A stretch of DNA of 41,172 nucleotides from Lachnospiraceae bacterium (lineage in GTDB: Bacteria > Bacillota > Clostridia > Lachnospirales > Lachnospiraceae). Positions 8,012-14,948 of this stretch are shown here, piece after piece. The first letter of the stretch is position 1. Each line of letters opens with the position of its first letter. The notes beneath the pieces are model-generated. The model saw only the letters and a list, made by a program, of their open reading frames with translations, searched no databases and was not told where the DNA came from. The translations under genes and the position numbers were made by a program. The stretch is taken from assembly GCA_014804655.1 (NCBI GenBank), contig JAAUZK010000008.1:1-41172 (forward strand). The letters run 5' to 3'.

Positions 8012-8647
8012 GTGAGAGTATTATGCATATCAGCCTCAAATATTATACATAGCAGCGTAAATAGTGTCTCGAGAATATTTTGCGATAAAATAGCGGAGAT
8101 TTTAATGGCAAAAAATATTGAATGTGAGACGATAGATTTAAGAAATTATTCCCTTAATCCATGTATTGGCTGCGGTAACTGTTTTGATAGTAGAAGATGT
8201 TGCAGAGATACTGATTTTAATAAAATATATAATAAACTTGTAAAAGCCAATGCAGTTTTCTTCATTTCCCCGCATTACGCTCCAATCCCGGCAAAATTAT
8301 GTATGATGTTGGAAAAGATGGAGGAAATTACCTTTTTACATTGGTGGAAAGATTATACATATCAATCAGAGGTGTATGGGCTGCCCGCAGGAATTATTTC
8401 ACACGGCGGAGGCTCTGACTGGGCACTAAATAGTTATAAGGCGATGGTAAATGATACGATAGCAAATGCGCTTGATACTATTCAGTGCAAGGTGATTCCG
8501 TATAACGCTGAATGGAATACCGGTATTTCCCTTCCGGTGCTTAATGTGATAGAAAAAGATGATATTTTTCCGGTTCAGGAATATGACTGGAGTGCAATTT
8601 CGCAAAAAATAGAAAAATATGTAGAGACTGTAATCAAAGCAATGTAA
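8012..8647 (+). CDS. NAD(P)H-dependent flavoprotein oxidoreductase (flavodoxin-fold)
   Basis: A 211-residue flavodoxin-like protein of the NADPH-dependent FMN reductase / iron-sulfur flavoprotein group. The N-terminal FMN phosphate loop reads ISASNIIHSSVNSVS. A cysteine cluster CIGCGNCF (residues about 51-58) with further Cys just after recalls iron-sulfur flavoproteins. FFISPHYAPIPAKLCMMLEK is the typical FMN-ring contact and helix. The electron acceptor is unknown. Start: GTG at 8012 with GAAGGAAGGG upstream; no closer ATG. It is probably co-transcribed with the preceding IS30-HTH/AbrB gene (34-base gap) and shares its AT-rich composition. A terminator follows. Confidence 0.8.
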   Translation: MRVLCISASNIIHSSVNSVSRIFCDKIAEILMAKNIECETIDLRNYSLNPCIGCGNCFDSRRCCRDTDFNKIYNKLVKANAVFFISPHYAPIPAKLCMMLEKMEEITFLHWWKDYTYQSEVYGLPAGIISHGGGSDWALNSYKAMVNDTIANALDTIQCKVIPYNAEWNTGISLPVLNVIEKDDIFPVQEYDWSAISQKIEKYVETVIKAM

Positions 8648-8689
8648 GTTTATATGAATTATAGAGAAAATAGGCATCATATGTATAGG

Positions 8690-8742
8690 AAAAGGCAATG
8701 ATTTAGTATTCAATATAAGGAATACTAACATTGCCTTTTTAT
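8690..8742 (+). terminator. Terminator after the flavoprotein gene
   Basis: Stem of about 19 bp with a small bulge: AAAAGGCAATG and TAGTATTC pair with GAATACTAA and CATTGCCTTTTT. It ends the 7423-8647 unit. Confidence 0.85.
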
Positions 8743-8812
8743 TGTTCTTATGCTAATCTATAAATGAAAATTGTATCAAGTTGCAAAAATCTTTCGTTAA
8801 GGAGCATTTTTT

Positions 8813-10108
8813 ATGGAAATTGGACGTGATTTTTATTTGAGTAAACTGATAAACAGAAAGCACAACGGTCTGATAAAGGTTATTACCGGTATTCGCAGAT
8901 GCGGTAAATCTTATTTATTAAACACAATTTTTTATAATCATCTTCTCGAAAATGGTGTTGATGAAGGTCATATCATACGTTTTGCGTTTGATTCTGCCGA
9001 TGATCTTTATCTCATAGGAGAAAGTCTTATAAAAATCGGAAAAGGAAAAAGACGGGTTGATCCGGAAAAGTTTATGGCGTATATCCGCTCTAAAATGACG
9101 GACAAGGGTATGTATTATCTACTGTTGGATGAGGTTCAAATGCTTGACTGTTTTGAAACAGTACTGAACGGCTATATGCGTAACGACAATATGGATGTGT
9201 ATGTGACCGGAAGTAATGCAAAGTTCTTATCCAAAGATATTATTACGGAATTTGCCGGTCGTGGTGATGAAATTCATATGTATCCGCTTAGTTTTTCCGA
9301 ATTTATGTCTGTGTATAAAGGGGATAAATATGAAGGGCTGTCAGAATATATGCTTTATGGAGGGATTCCCTTGGTGGTTCTTCGTGATGGAATTAATGAA
9401 AAGACAGCACTCCTTGAGAACTTGTTTAGTGAAATCTATATTAGGGATATATACAGACGAAACAAAGTAAGAAATCAGGGAGAATTGGAAGACTTGCTCA
9501 ATATTCTTTCTTCTTCCATAGGTTCATTAACCAATCCCGAAAAGCTGAAAAATACTTTCAGAACCGTAAAGAAATCTCAGATTACTTCAAATACGGTAAA
9601 GAAATATCTGGATTATTTTGAGGATTCTTTCTTGATTGAGTCTGCACAACGATATGACATCAAGGGGAAAGCATATATTGAGACTCCGAAGAAATACTAC
9701 TTTTCAGACTTGGGACTTCGTAACGCCCGTATAAACTTTCGTCAATTTGAGCAGACACATTCAATGGAAAATGTAATCTATAATGAACTTCGCATGAGGG
9801 GCTATAGTGTTGATGTCGGTGTTGTGCCGATAGTAGAAAAAGATAAAGCAGGAAAGGCGGTACGTAAACAGCTTGAAGTCGATTTTGTTTGCAATATGGG
9901 TTCGACAAGATATTACATTCAGTCAGATTATTCTATTCCTGATGAAGATAAGAGAACGCAGGAAATACGACCATTTCGGAAAATCGGCGATTCTTTTAAG
10001 AAAATTATTATAACAAAAGATATTGTTCCGGCGCATTATGATGATTACGGAATTTTAACGTTAAATATCTATGATTTTCTGCTTGACCCTGCAAGCATTG
10101 AAAGATAA
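8813..10108 (+). CDS. AAA-type ATPase with DUF4143 C-terminal domain
   Basis: A 431-residue member of the widespread AAA_14/DUF4143 proteins. The Walker A motif GIRRCGKSYLLN (about residue 26) and Walker B YYLLLDEVQML (about 103) are clear. A GSNAKFLSKD sensor-like stretch, then YPLSFSEF and YGGIPLV mark the conserved middle part. The C-terminal domain, with SDLGLRNARINF, ENVIYNELRMRGY and EVDFVC, looks like a degenerate PD-(D/E)XK nuclease fold. The function of the family is unknown; members occur in many variable copies in gut anaerobes. Start: ATG at 8813 after AAGGAGC. AT-rich, probably acquired. No partner gene is adjacent, only a gene remnant downstream. Confidence 0.85.
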   Translation: MEIGRDFYLSKLINRKHNGLIKVITGIRRCGKSYLLNTIFYNHLLENGVDEGHIIRFAFDSADDLYLIGESLIKIGKGKRRVDPEKFMAYIRSKMTDKGMYYLLLDEVQMLDCFETVLNGYMRNDNMDVYVTGSNAKFLSKDIITEFAGRGDEIHMYPLSFSEFMSVYKGDKYEGLSEYMLYGGIPLVVLRDGINEKTALLENLFSEIYIRDIYRRNKVRNQGELEDLLNILSSSIGSLTNPEKLKNTFRTVKKSQITSNTVKKYLDYFEDSFLIESAQRYDIKGKAYIETPKKYYFSDLGLRNARINFRQFEQTHSMENVIYNELRMRGYSVDVGVVPIVEKDKAGKAVRKQLEVDFVCNMGSTRYYIQSDYSIPDEDKRTQEIRPFRKIGDSFKKIIITKDIVPAHYDDYGILTLNIYDFLLDPASIER

Positions 10109-10122
10109 GTGGAAACTGCTAA

Positions 10123-10221
10123 GTTTACTCAGCACTCGGTGGATGTATAATTTCCGATGAAGAATTTGCGGAAAATGTAAAAACGCGGATGGATATGTTA
10201 AAAAGTCTGCGAGATAACTGA
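10123..10221 (+). pseudogene. C-terminal remnant of an unrecognised small gene
   Basis: A 32-codon open stretch ends at TGA 10219-10221 and reads GCIISDEEFAENVKTRMDML with a KSLRDN end, a natural-looking protein C-terminus. It has no start codon or ribosome site of its own and begins after a TAA at 10120. It looks like the tail of a deleted gene. The parent family was not recognised with certainty. It ends just before a terminator, as an intact gene would. Confidence 0.45.
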
Positions 10222-10230
10222 TTTTTTTAA

Positions 10231-10264
10231 GATCATCTTTCAGAAGTGAAGGATGATTTTTTTT
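10231..10264 (+). terminator. Terminator upstream of the TetR operon
   Basis: 11-bp stem ATCATCTTTCA/TGAAGGATGAT (one G-T pair), 4-base loop, followed by eight T. Confidence 0.9.
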
Positions 10265-10282
10265 GGAAAAATTTATTTGTCC

Positions 10283-10311
10283 TTGACAGGGAAACACATG
10301 CGAAATATAAT
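10283..10311 (+). promoter_or_regulatory. Consensus sigma-A promoter of the tetR-ABC operon
   Basis: Perfect TTGACA (10283-10288), exactly 17 bases, perfect TATAAT (10306-10311). It is among the strongest-looking promoters in the window, consistent with a promoter normally held down by a repressor. Confidence 0.9.
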
Positions 10312-10324
10312 AAAACAGTCGATT

Positions 10325-10340
10325 TAAAACATATGTTTTA
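10325..10340 (+). promoter_or_regulatory. Candidate TetR operator
   Basis: A perfect 16-bp palindrome, TAAAACATATGTTTTA, starts about 7 bases after the expected transcription start and ends 14 bases before the tetR ATG. Its position is that of an autoregulatory operator for the TetR-family gene it precedes. Binding is inferred. Confidence 0.65.
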
Positions 10341-10354
10341 GAAAGGAGCATATT

Positions 10355-10942
10355 ATGCCGCCAAAAGCAAAGTTTACGCGGGAGGAAATCATAGAGGCAG
10401 CTTTTCAAATTGCAAGGACGCAAGGGTATGACAAGATAACTGCAAGGGAACTGGGAAAGCAGCTGCAAAGTTCCGCAAGGCCGATCTTCACCGTTTTTGA
10501 AAATATGGAGGAGGTTAAAGCGGCGGTGATTGACCGTGCGAAAGAAGTTTACGGACAGTATGTCGCAGATGGTCTTAGGCAGGAGCTTGCGTTCAAGGGA
10601 GTAGGAATGGCATACATCAAATTTTCGATGAAGGAACCTTTGTTGTTCCAGCTTCTTTTTATGAGCGCCGTACCGGGAGATATGAGTGTGGAGAGTATAT
10701 TGCCGCAGATAGATGCCAGTTACGAAGATATCTTGCAATCTGTGCAGAAATATGTAGACAGCCGTGAAGCTGCGGACATGATTTATCAACACTTGTGGAC
10801 ATATACTCATGGAATTGCGACCATGTGCGCTACCGGGTTGTGCAGTTATTCGGCGGAACAAATCGGAGAGAGACTGACGCAGATTTTTACAGGCCTGATG
10901 ATGTTAGAGAAAGGAGCTAAGAAGGATCATGATAAAGATTGA
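10355..10942 (+). CDS. TetR-family transcriptional regulator
   Basis: A 195-residue repressor-type protein. The N-terminal helix-turn-helix is FTREEIIEAAFQIARTQGYD then ITARELGKQL (residues 8-47). The rest is helical ligand domain of unknown specificity. It is the first gene of an operon with an ABC ATPase, whose ATG at 10929 overlaps its last 14 bases. A consensus promoter and a perfect palindrome lie directly upstream, so autorepression with release by the exported compound is the simple model. Start: ATG after AAAGGAGC. Confidence 0.9.
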   Translation: MPPKAKFTREEIIEAAFQIARTQGYDKITARELGKQLQSSARPIFTVFENMEEVKAAVIDRAKEVYGQYVADGLRQELAFKGVGMAYIKFSMKEPLLFQLLFMSAVPGDMSVESILPQIDASYEDILQSVQKYVDSREAADMIYQHLWTYTHGIATMCATGLCSYSAEQIGERLTQIFTGLMMLEKGAKKDHDKD

Positions 10943-11621
10943 AAATGTACATAAATCATACGGAACAGGCGACAGCCGCAATGAGGTGCTCAAAGGTGTG
11001 TCGCTTACGATCGAAGACGGAGATTTCGTTGTCATATTAGGCACTTCCGGTTCGGGTAAGTCCACGCTTCTCAATGTGATTTCCGGGCTGGAGCCTGCGG
11101 ATGAGGGAGCGATATGTTACGACACACAGAATTTGTCTTCCATGAAAGATGCGGAATTGACAAAGTTCAGAAGAGAATATGTGGGCTATATTTTTCAGCA
11201 GTATTTTCTGCTTCCGAATCTGAGTGTCGATAAGAATGTGAAAATGGGGGCAGACCTTGCAAATAACAAAGACTACCGTGAAACAATCAAGGCTGTCGGG
11301 TTGGAAGCAAAACGCAGCAAGTATCCTCACGAATTAAGCGGCGGAGAGCAACAGAGAGTCTCCGTGGCAAGAGCGCTTGCCAAGAAACCTAAAGTACTGT
11401 ATCTGGATGAGCCGACAGGAGCCCTTGATGAGCAGACGGGAAGACAGGTTCTTGACTATATTTGCAAACTGAAGAAGGAGCAGGGCTTTACGATGGTCAT
11501 GGTGACGCATAATCAGAATATCGCAGAGATGGCAAATACCGTGATTCGTATGAACAGCGGCCGGATCATCCAGACATATCACAATGCGGAGCAGAAGACG
11601 GCATATGAGATTGCGTGGTAG
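10929..11621 (+). CDS. ABC transporter ATPase, MacB/LolD-like
   Basis: A 230-residue ATP-binding subunit of the type that pairs with FtsX-like permeases and exports peptides, lipids or drugs. Visible: Walker A GTSGSGKST (about 36-44), Q-loop IFQQYFLLPNL, signature LSGGEQQR, Walker B VLYLDEPTGALD and H-loop VMVTHN. Start ATG 10929, overlapping the tetR end, so the two are translationally coupled. The permease gene follows after a 96-base gap. The substrate is unknown. Confidence 0.93.
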   Translation: MIKIENVHKSYGTGDSRNEVLKGVSLTIEDGDFVVILGTSGSGKSTLLNVISGLEPADEGAICYDTQNLSSMKDAELTKFRREYVGYIFQQYFLLPNLSVDKNVKMGADLANNKDYRETIKAVGLEAKRSKYPHELSGGEQQRVSVARALAKKPKVLYLDEPTGALDEQTGRQVLDYICKLKKEQGFTMVMVTHNQNIAEMANTVIRMNSGRIIQTYHNAEQKTAYEIAW

Positions 11622-11640
11622 ATGAGGGTGCATCATAACT

Positions 11641-11715
11641 GTGAAGAACAGCGTTCTGAACAGTTACGAATTTGGATTGACTTATAGGTGTGCCGGAGCA
11701 TGTAAAGAGGAGTAG
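11641..11715 (+). CDS. Possible small ORF between the ABC ATPase and permease genes
   Basis: A GTG-started 24-codon frame (KNSVLNSYEFGLTYRC within it) has a GAGGGTG about 11 bases upstream. Its stop codon lies within the ribosome site of the permease gene, which would couple the two. It could be a degenerated beginning of an earlier permease gene, a coupling ORF, or chance. Not recognised. Confidence 0.2.
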   Translation: MKNSVLNSYEFGLTYRCAGACKEE

Positions 11716-11717
11716 CT

Positions 11718-12854
11718 ATGATAATAAGTTATAAAGATATTTTTAAGATGATTGGAATTTTAATTGTAAGTTTTTGTGCGGTTTTTGTATGTGCGCTTTT
11801 TCTGAATTACTATATAGATCTGACGGATATAGAAGCGCTGATCACTGCGGATATGGCAAAAATATTCTATGAAGCACAGTGCAATACGGCTAAAATGGTG
11901 AGCGTGGTGAGCGGTGGCTGTCTGCTTCTCACAACAGTGGTATTATTATGTTTTTATATAGGACATTATGTAGACACCCACAAAAAGCAGTTAGGCATTT
12001 TAAAAGCATTGGGATATTCAAGACTTGCCATTGCAAAAGGATTTGCCGTGTTCGGGCTATCCGTGCTGGCGGGTACTGCGGCGGGATATTTCTGTGCCCA
12101 TCTGCTTATGCCGAAGTTCTATGAAGTGCAGAATGCGGAGGGCTATTTTCCGGCGATGGACGTGACTTTCCATCCGATCCTGCTTGTGGAATTGGTAGGT
12201 CTGCCCACGGTATTTTTCGCTTTGCTGGCGGTTCTTTACAGCTATCACAGGCTGAGAGTTTCCGCGCTTTCACTCATGAGAGAAACAGTGACTTCGAAGA
12301 TCGTTAAGGCAAAAAAAGAGACAGATATGCCCTTTTTGACGGAGCTGCGAAAAGGCAGTGTAAGACAGCGTAAATCGCTGGTGTTTTTCATCACCTTTGC
12401 AGTTTTTTGTTTTGCTTCCATGATGCAGATGTCTTTCAGTATGGATGAACTGGCGAGCGTTATGATGTCTGTTATGATCATGGCAATTGGCATGGTTTTA
12501 GCATGTGTCACGCTTTTGATCGCGACTACATCCGTGGTCAAAGCAAACGGCAAAACCATTACGATGATGAAGGTATTCGGATATGATGCGAAAGACTGTG
12601 CCAAAGCGGTTTTGGGAGGATATCGGCCCTGGGCGTACATAGGATTTGCATTGGGGACGGTCTATCAGTATGTTCTGCTGAAGATAGCTGTGGAAGTCAT
12701 ATTTGCCGATATGGAAGGCGTTCCGGATTATCAATTTGATGTTCCTGCTATGATCGTGACATTGATCGTATTCTTGTTGCTTTATGAAGGGATCATGCTG
12801 GTGTATACGAAGAAAATGGAGAAATTCTCCGTGAAGGAGATTATGCTGGATTAG
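11718..12854 (+). CDS. FtsX-like ABC transporter permease
   Basis: A 378-residue membrane protein, partner of the preceding ATPase. Hydrophobic segments lie at about 10-30, 65-88, 105-128, 155-178, 222-242, 250-272, 308-330 and 338-360. This fits two FtsX-type permease modules, each with the cytoplasmic coupling stretch (KKQLGILKALGYSR near 93; MMKVFGYDAKD near 287). The loop after the first helix is short (about 35 residues), unlike the large periplasmic domain of MacB. Start: AGAGGAG about 7 bases before the ATG. It closes the TetR operon. The cargo is unknown. Confidence 0.85.
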   Translation: MIISYKDIFKMIGILIVSFCAVFVCALFLNYYIDLTDIEALITADMAKIFYEAQCNTAKMVSVVSGGCLLLTTVVLLCFYIGHYVDTHKKQLGILKALGYSRLAIAKGFAVFGLSVLAGTAAGYFCAHLLMPKFYEVQNAEGYFPAMDVTFHPILLVELVGLPTVFFALLAVLYSYHRLRVSALSLMRETVTSKIVKAKKETDMPFLTELRKGSVRQRKSLVFFITFAVFCFASMMQMSFSMDELASVMMSVMIMAIGMVLACVTLLIATTSVVKANGKTITMMKVFGYDAKDCAKAVLGGYRPWAYIGFALGTVYQYVLLKIAVEVIFADMEGVPDYQFDVPAMIVTLIVFLLLYEGIMLVYTKKMEKFSVKEIMLD

Positions 12855-12881
12855 CATGAGGCTATAGATTTAATATAGTAT

Positions 12882-12910
12882 TTGAAAGTATTTCTCGGAG
12901 GTGATATGAT
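12882..12910 (+). promoter_or_regulatory. Candidate sigma-A promoter for azlCD
   Basis: TTGAAA and TATGAT with a 17-base spacer, 77 bases before azlC. The spacer end also spells a perfect ribosome-site sequence GGAGGTGAT that touches an ATG, but the spacing is zero, so the promoter reading is preferred. Confidence 0.6.
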
Positions 12911-12987
12911 AAGGCGGTGGAGCGGCTGTGTGGTCTGTGGGGCGACAGGCAATGTGGTCGGTCAGTTTACTTTAGGAGAAAATCGCC

Positions 12988-13701
12988 ATGTCAAACAGAA
13001 CAAAATTAAAAGAGGCTTTTAAAGCAGCATTTCCTCATACGATTCCGATTTTTGCAGGTTTCTGGTTCTTGGGAATGACTTACGGGATATACATGAATGT
13101 ATCGGGATTCAGCTTTTTATATCCGATGTTTATGAGTCTGACGATCTTTGCGGGTTCCGTAGAGTTTGTGGCAGTCAGTCTGCTGCTGGGAGCATTCAAT
13201 CCGCTGCAGGCGCTTGCCATGACGCTTATGATCAATGCAAGACATCTGTTTTACGGGATTTCCATGTTGGACAAGTATCGGGGAAACGGTCTGAAAGATA
13301 TTTATCTGATCTTTGGAATGTGCGATGAGAGTTTTTCCATCAATTATACGGCGGATATCCCGGAGGGAATCGATAGGGGATGGTTCATGTTTTTTGTCAC
13401 ACTGTTGAATCAATGCTACTGGGTATTCGGCGCCACGCTGGGAGGAATTTTCGGCTCATTGATTCATTTTAACACGGAGGGACTGGATTTTGTCATGACG
13501 GCGATGTTTGTCGTGATCTTCATGGAGCAGTGGATGAAAGAGAAGAGCCATATAAGTGCGTTTGTGGGGCTCGGAGTTTCTCTGCTGTGTCTGATTGCGT
13601 TCGGAGCGGATGACTTCATTATTCCGGCGATGATCGGGATTCTGGGCGTGCTCACACTGCTTAGGGCACCGCTGGAAAAAGAGACGGAGGTGCGGCAATG
13701 A
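12988..13701 (+). CDS. azlC: AzlC-family branched-chain amino acid exporter, large subunit
   Basis: A 237-residue multi-helix membrane protein. The family pattern is visible: [20 protein letters not shown] at the N-terminus, the [13 protein letters not shown] segment, and [15 protein letters not shown] (about 81-96). The AzlCD pair exports branched-chain amino acids or analogues such as 4-azaleucine in Bacillus subtilis. Start: TTTAGGAG before ATG 12988. The small subunit gene overlaps its end by 4 bases (ATGA), so the two subunits are translationally coupled. Confidence 0.92.
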   Translation: MSNRTKLKEAFKAAFPHTIPIFAGFWFLGMTYGIYMNVSGFSFLYPMFMSLTIFAGSVEFVAVSLLLGAFNPLQALAMTLMINARHLFYGISMLDKYRGNGLKDIYLIFGMCDESFSINYTADIPEGIDRGWFMFFVTLLNQCYWVFGATLGGIFGSLIHFNTEGLDFVMTAMFVVIFMEQWMKEKSHISAFVGLGVSLLCLIAFGADDFIIPAMIGILGVLTLLRAPLEKETEVRQ

Positions 13702-14024
13702 CATTTACACAGCAGATAATTACAATCGGAATGGTAGTGCTTGGGACGGTGATGACGCGGTTTGTCCCGTTTCTGGTTTTTCCGGCAGGAAAACCGACAC
13801 CTAAGTATATACAGTATCTCGGCAAGGTTCTTCCGGCGGCGGTGTTCGGACTGCTGGTGATCTATTGCCTGAAAAATGTCAGTTTGTTTGCCGGAAGCCA
13901 CGGAATACCGGAAATGATCGGTATTGCGGTGGTGGTCGGACTGCATCTTTGGAAGAGACAGATGCTCATTTCCATAGCGGGCGGGACGATCTGTTATATG
14001 CTGTTGGTGCAGCTTGTGTTCTAG
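13698..14024 (+). CDS. azlD: AzlD-family small exporter subunit
   Basis: A 108-residue protein with about four hydrophobic segments and the typical [16 protein letters not shown] loop (about 19-34) of AzlD proteins. It works with AzlC in the membrane. It starts within the azlC stop (ATGA overlap). Confidence 0.88.
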   Translation: MTFTQQIITIGMVVLGTVMTRFVPFLVFPAGKPTPKYIQYLGKVLPAAVFGLLVIYCLKNVSLFAGSHGIPEMIGIAVVVGLHLWKRQMLISIAGGTICYMLLVQLVF

Positions 14025-14054
14025 GCAAGTTATGAAAAAGCAAAACAATATTTC

Positions 14055-14083
14055 TTGACACATAAGACGGAGTGTGATAGCCT
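14055..14083 (+). promoter_or_regulatory. Candidate promoter of the GNAT leader
   Basis: Perfect TTGACA (14055-14060), 17-base spacer, and a weak -10 TAGCCT that is preceded by TG, forming an extended -10. The expected start near 14090 leaves about 24 bases before the leader ATG. Confidence 0.5.
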
Positions 14084-14113
14084 ATAGAAAATTTTACAGA
14101 CACGGAGATTAAA

Positions 14114-14170
14114 ATGCGGAACTTACATATTACAATGAATTATATGTACATGTATTACAGACGTACTTAA
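14114..14170 (+). CDS. Leader peptide of the GNAT attenuator (18 aa)
   Basis: ATG at 14114 has a GGAG site 6 bases upstream (14104-14107) and encodes MRNLHITMNYMYMYYRRT before TAA at 14168. Four Tyr codons lie within six positions (residues 10-15), with Met codons between. The stop codon abuts the first arm of a chain of mutually exclusive hairpins that ends in a terminator just before the acetyltransferase gene. This is the arrangement of a ribosome-sensed leader peptide. Whether the signal is tyrosine starvation or a ribosome-targeting drug cannot be told. The peptide was not recognised as a known leader. Confidence 0.6.
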   Translation: MRNLHITMNYMYMYYRRT

Positions 14171-14309
14171 CTGTAATTGTTATCTGATCGGATGCACAGT
14201 TACAGCGGTAGGTCTGATATGTCTGTGCATGGAAATCGGTATATGTAGGTTTTAGAAGAAAATAAATCATTTATAACCGACAGGATTTAGAGGTGCACCG
14301 GACATATCA
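14171..14309 (+). promoter_or_regulatory. Attenuator with alternative hairpins upstream of GNAT gene
   Basis: Segment 1 (14171-14180) pairs with segment 2 (14196-14205), 10 bp. Segment 2' (14192-14199) pairs perfectly with segment 3 (14223-14230), 8 bp; the two hairpins share 14196-14199 and exclude each other. Segment 3' (14215-14229) can pair with the left arm of the terminator (14294-14309): 9 perfect bp, then a wobble, one bulge and 5 bp. That antiterminator is longer than the 11-bp terminator stem. Predicted logic: a ribosome at the leader stop covers segment 1, so 2:3 forms and the terminator acts. A ribosome stalled earlier frees 1:2, then 3:4 forms and transcription continues. Confidence 0.6.
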
Positions 14310-14327
14310 ATGTTTGGTGCATTTTTT
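14294..14327 (+). terminator. Attenuator terminator before the GNAT gene
   Basis: 11-bp stem TGCACCGGACA/TGTTTGGTGCA (two G-T pairs), 6-base loop, then six T (14322-14327). It ends 25 bases before the acetyltransferase start, with only its ribosome site between. No complete gene other than the leader peptide lies between the preceding azlD and this terminator. Confidence 0.85.
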
Positions 14328-14352
14328 CGCGTGTGAAAGAAGGGAGCCGTTT

Positions 14353-14820
14353 ATGGAAATTAAATTGTTAAGAGCAGGGATAGAAGATGCAGGAGAATTG
14401 CACACAATGCAGATCGAATCGTTCCGGGAGCTGCTCGATAAATATCAGGATTTTGATACAAGTCCAGGCTGTGAACCTGTTGAAAAGGTAGAATTTCGCC
14501 TGAGACAGGATTTCACTTACTATTACTTCATCTGTCTCGGTGCGCGCAAAGTGGGTGCTATCCGTATTGTTGACCGGAAAGAAAACGGCGTAAACAAACG
14601 GATATCTCCGATCTTTATTTTGTCGGAATTCAGAGGACAGGGAATTGCGCAGAAGGCGATTCGAATGTGCGAAGAGTTGCACGGTCTGGAAGGATGGGAA
14701 CTTGATACAATCCTGCAGGAGCCGAAGAACTGTTATCTGTATGAGAAGATGGGATATAGAAGAACGGGTGAAGAGAAAGTGATCAATGAAAAATTGACAT
14801 TGGTGTTTTATGCGAAATAG
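14353..14820 (+). CDS. GNAT-family N-acetyltransferase under attenuator control
   Basis: A 155-residue protein with the GNAT fold. It would transfer acetyl from acetyl-CoA to an amine of an unknown substrate. The acetyl-CoA loop is visible as FILSEFRGQGIAQKAIRMCE (about 96-115), with the C-terminal NCYLYEKMGYRRTGEE typical of the family. The N-terminus DAGELHTMQIESF is also usual. Start: ATG 14353 has AAGGGAG 7 bases upstream; an upstream in-frame GTG at 14293 lies inside the terminator stem and was rejected. The leader with promoter, Tyr-rich peptide and terminator suggests tightly induced expression, as for some resistance genes, but the substrate is not known. Confidence 0.85.
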   Translation: MEIKLLRAGIEDAGELHTMQIESFRELLDKYQDFDTSPGCEPVEKVEFRLRQDFTYYYFICLGARKVGAIRIVDRKENGVNKRISPIFILSEFRGQGIAQKAIRMCEELHGLEGWELDTILQEPKNCYLYEKMGYRRTGEEKVINEKLTLVFYAK

Positions 14821-14948
14821 GTGTGTCCGCAAAATCTAATTGTGCTATACTAATAAAAGTGTGAACAGATTTATTCCAAGAGGCCATCAATGATGACGAG
14901 GAGGAAATGTATTTCTTTTACGAAATGAAAAGAGTATAGGGAAAAGAC

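Noticed and set aside
10061..10861. 266-codon minus-strand open frame
   Set aside because: It lies opposite tetR and the end of the AAA ATPase gene, crosses the terminator and promoter, has no ribosome site, and its translation resembles no protein; it is a shadow frame.
12899..12912. Perfect GGAGGTGAT next to an ATG, suggesting a small ORF
   Set aside because: The spacing to ATG is zero, and the same bases form the spacer and -10 of a TTGAAA-17-TATGAT promoter.
14293..14352. Upstream GTG start that would add 20 residues to the GNAT protein
   Set aside because: It lies in the terminator stem and has no ribosome site; the ATG at 14353 has a good one.
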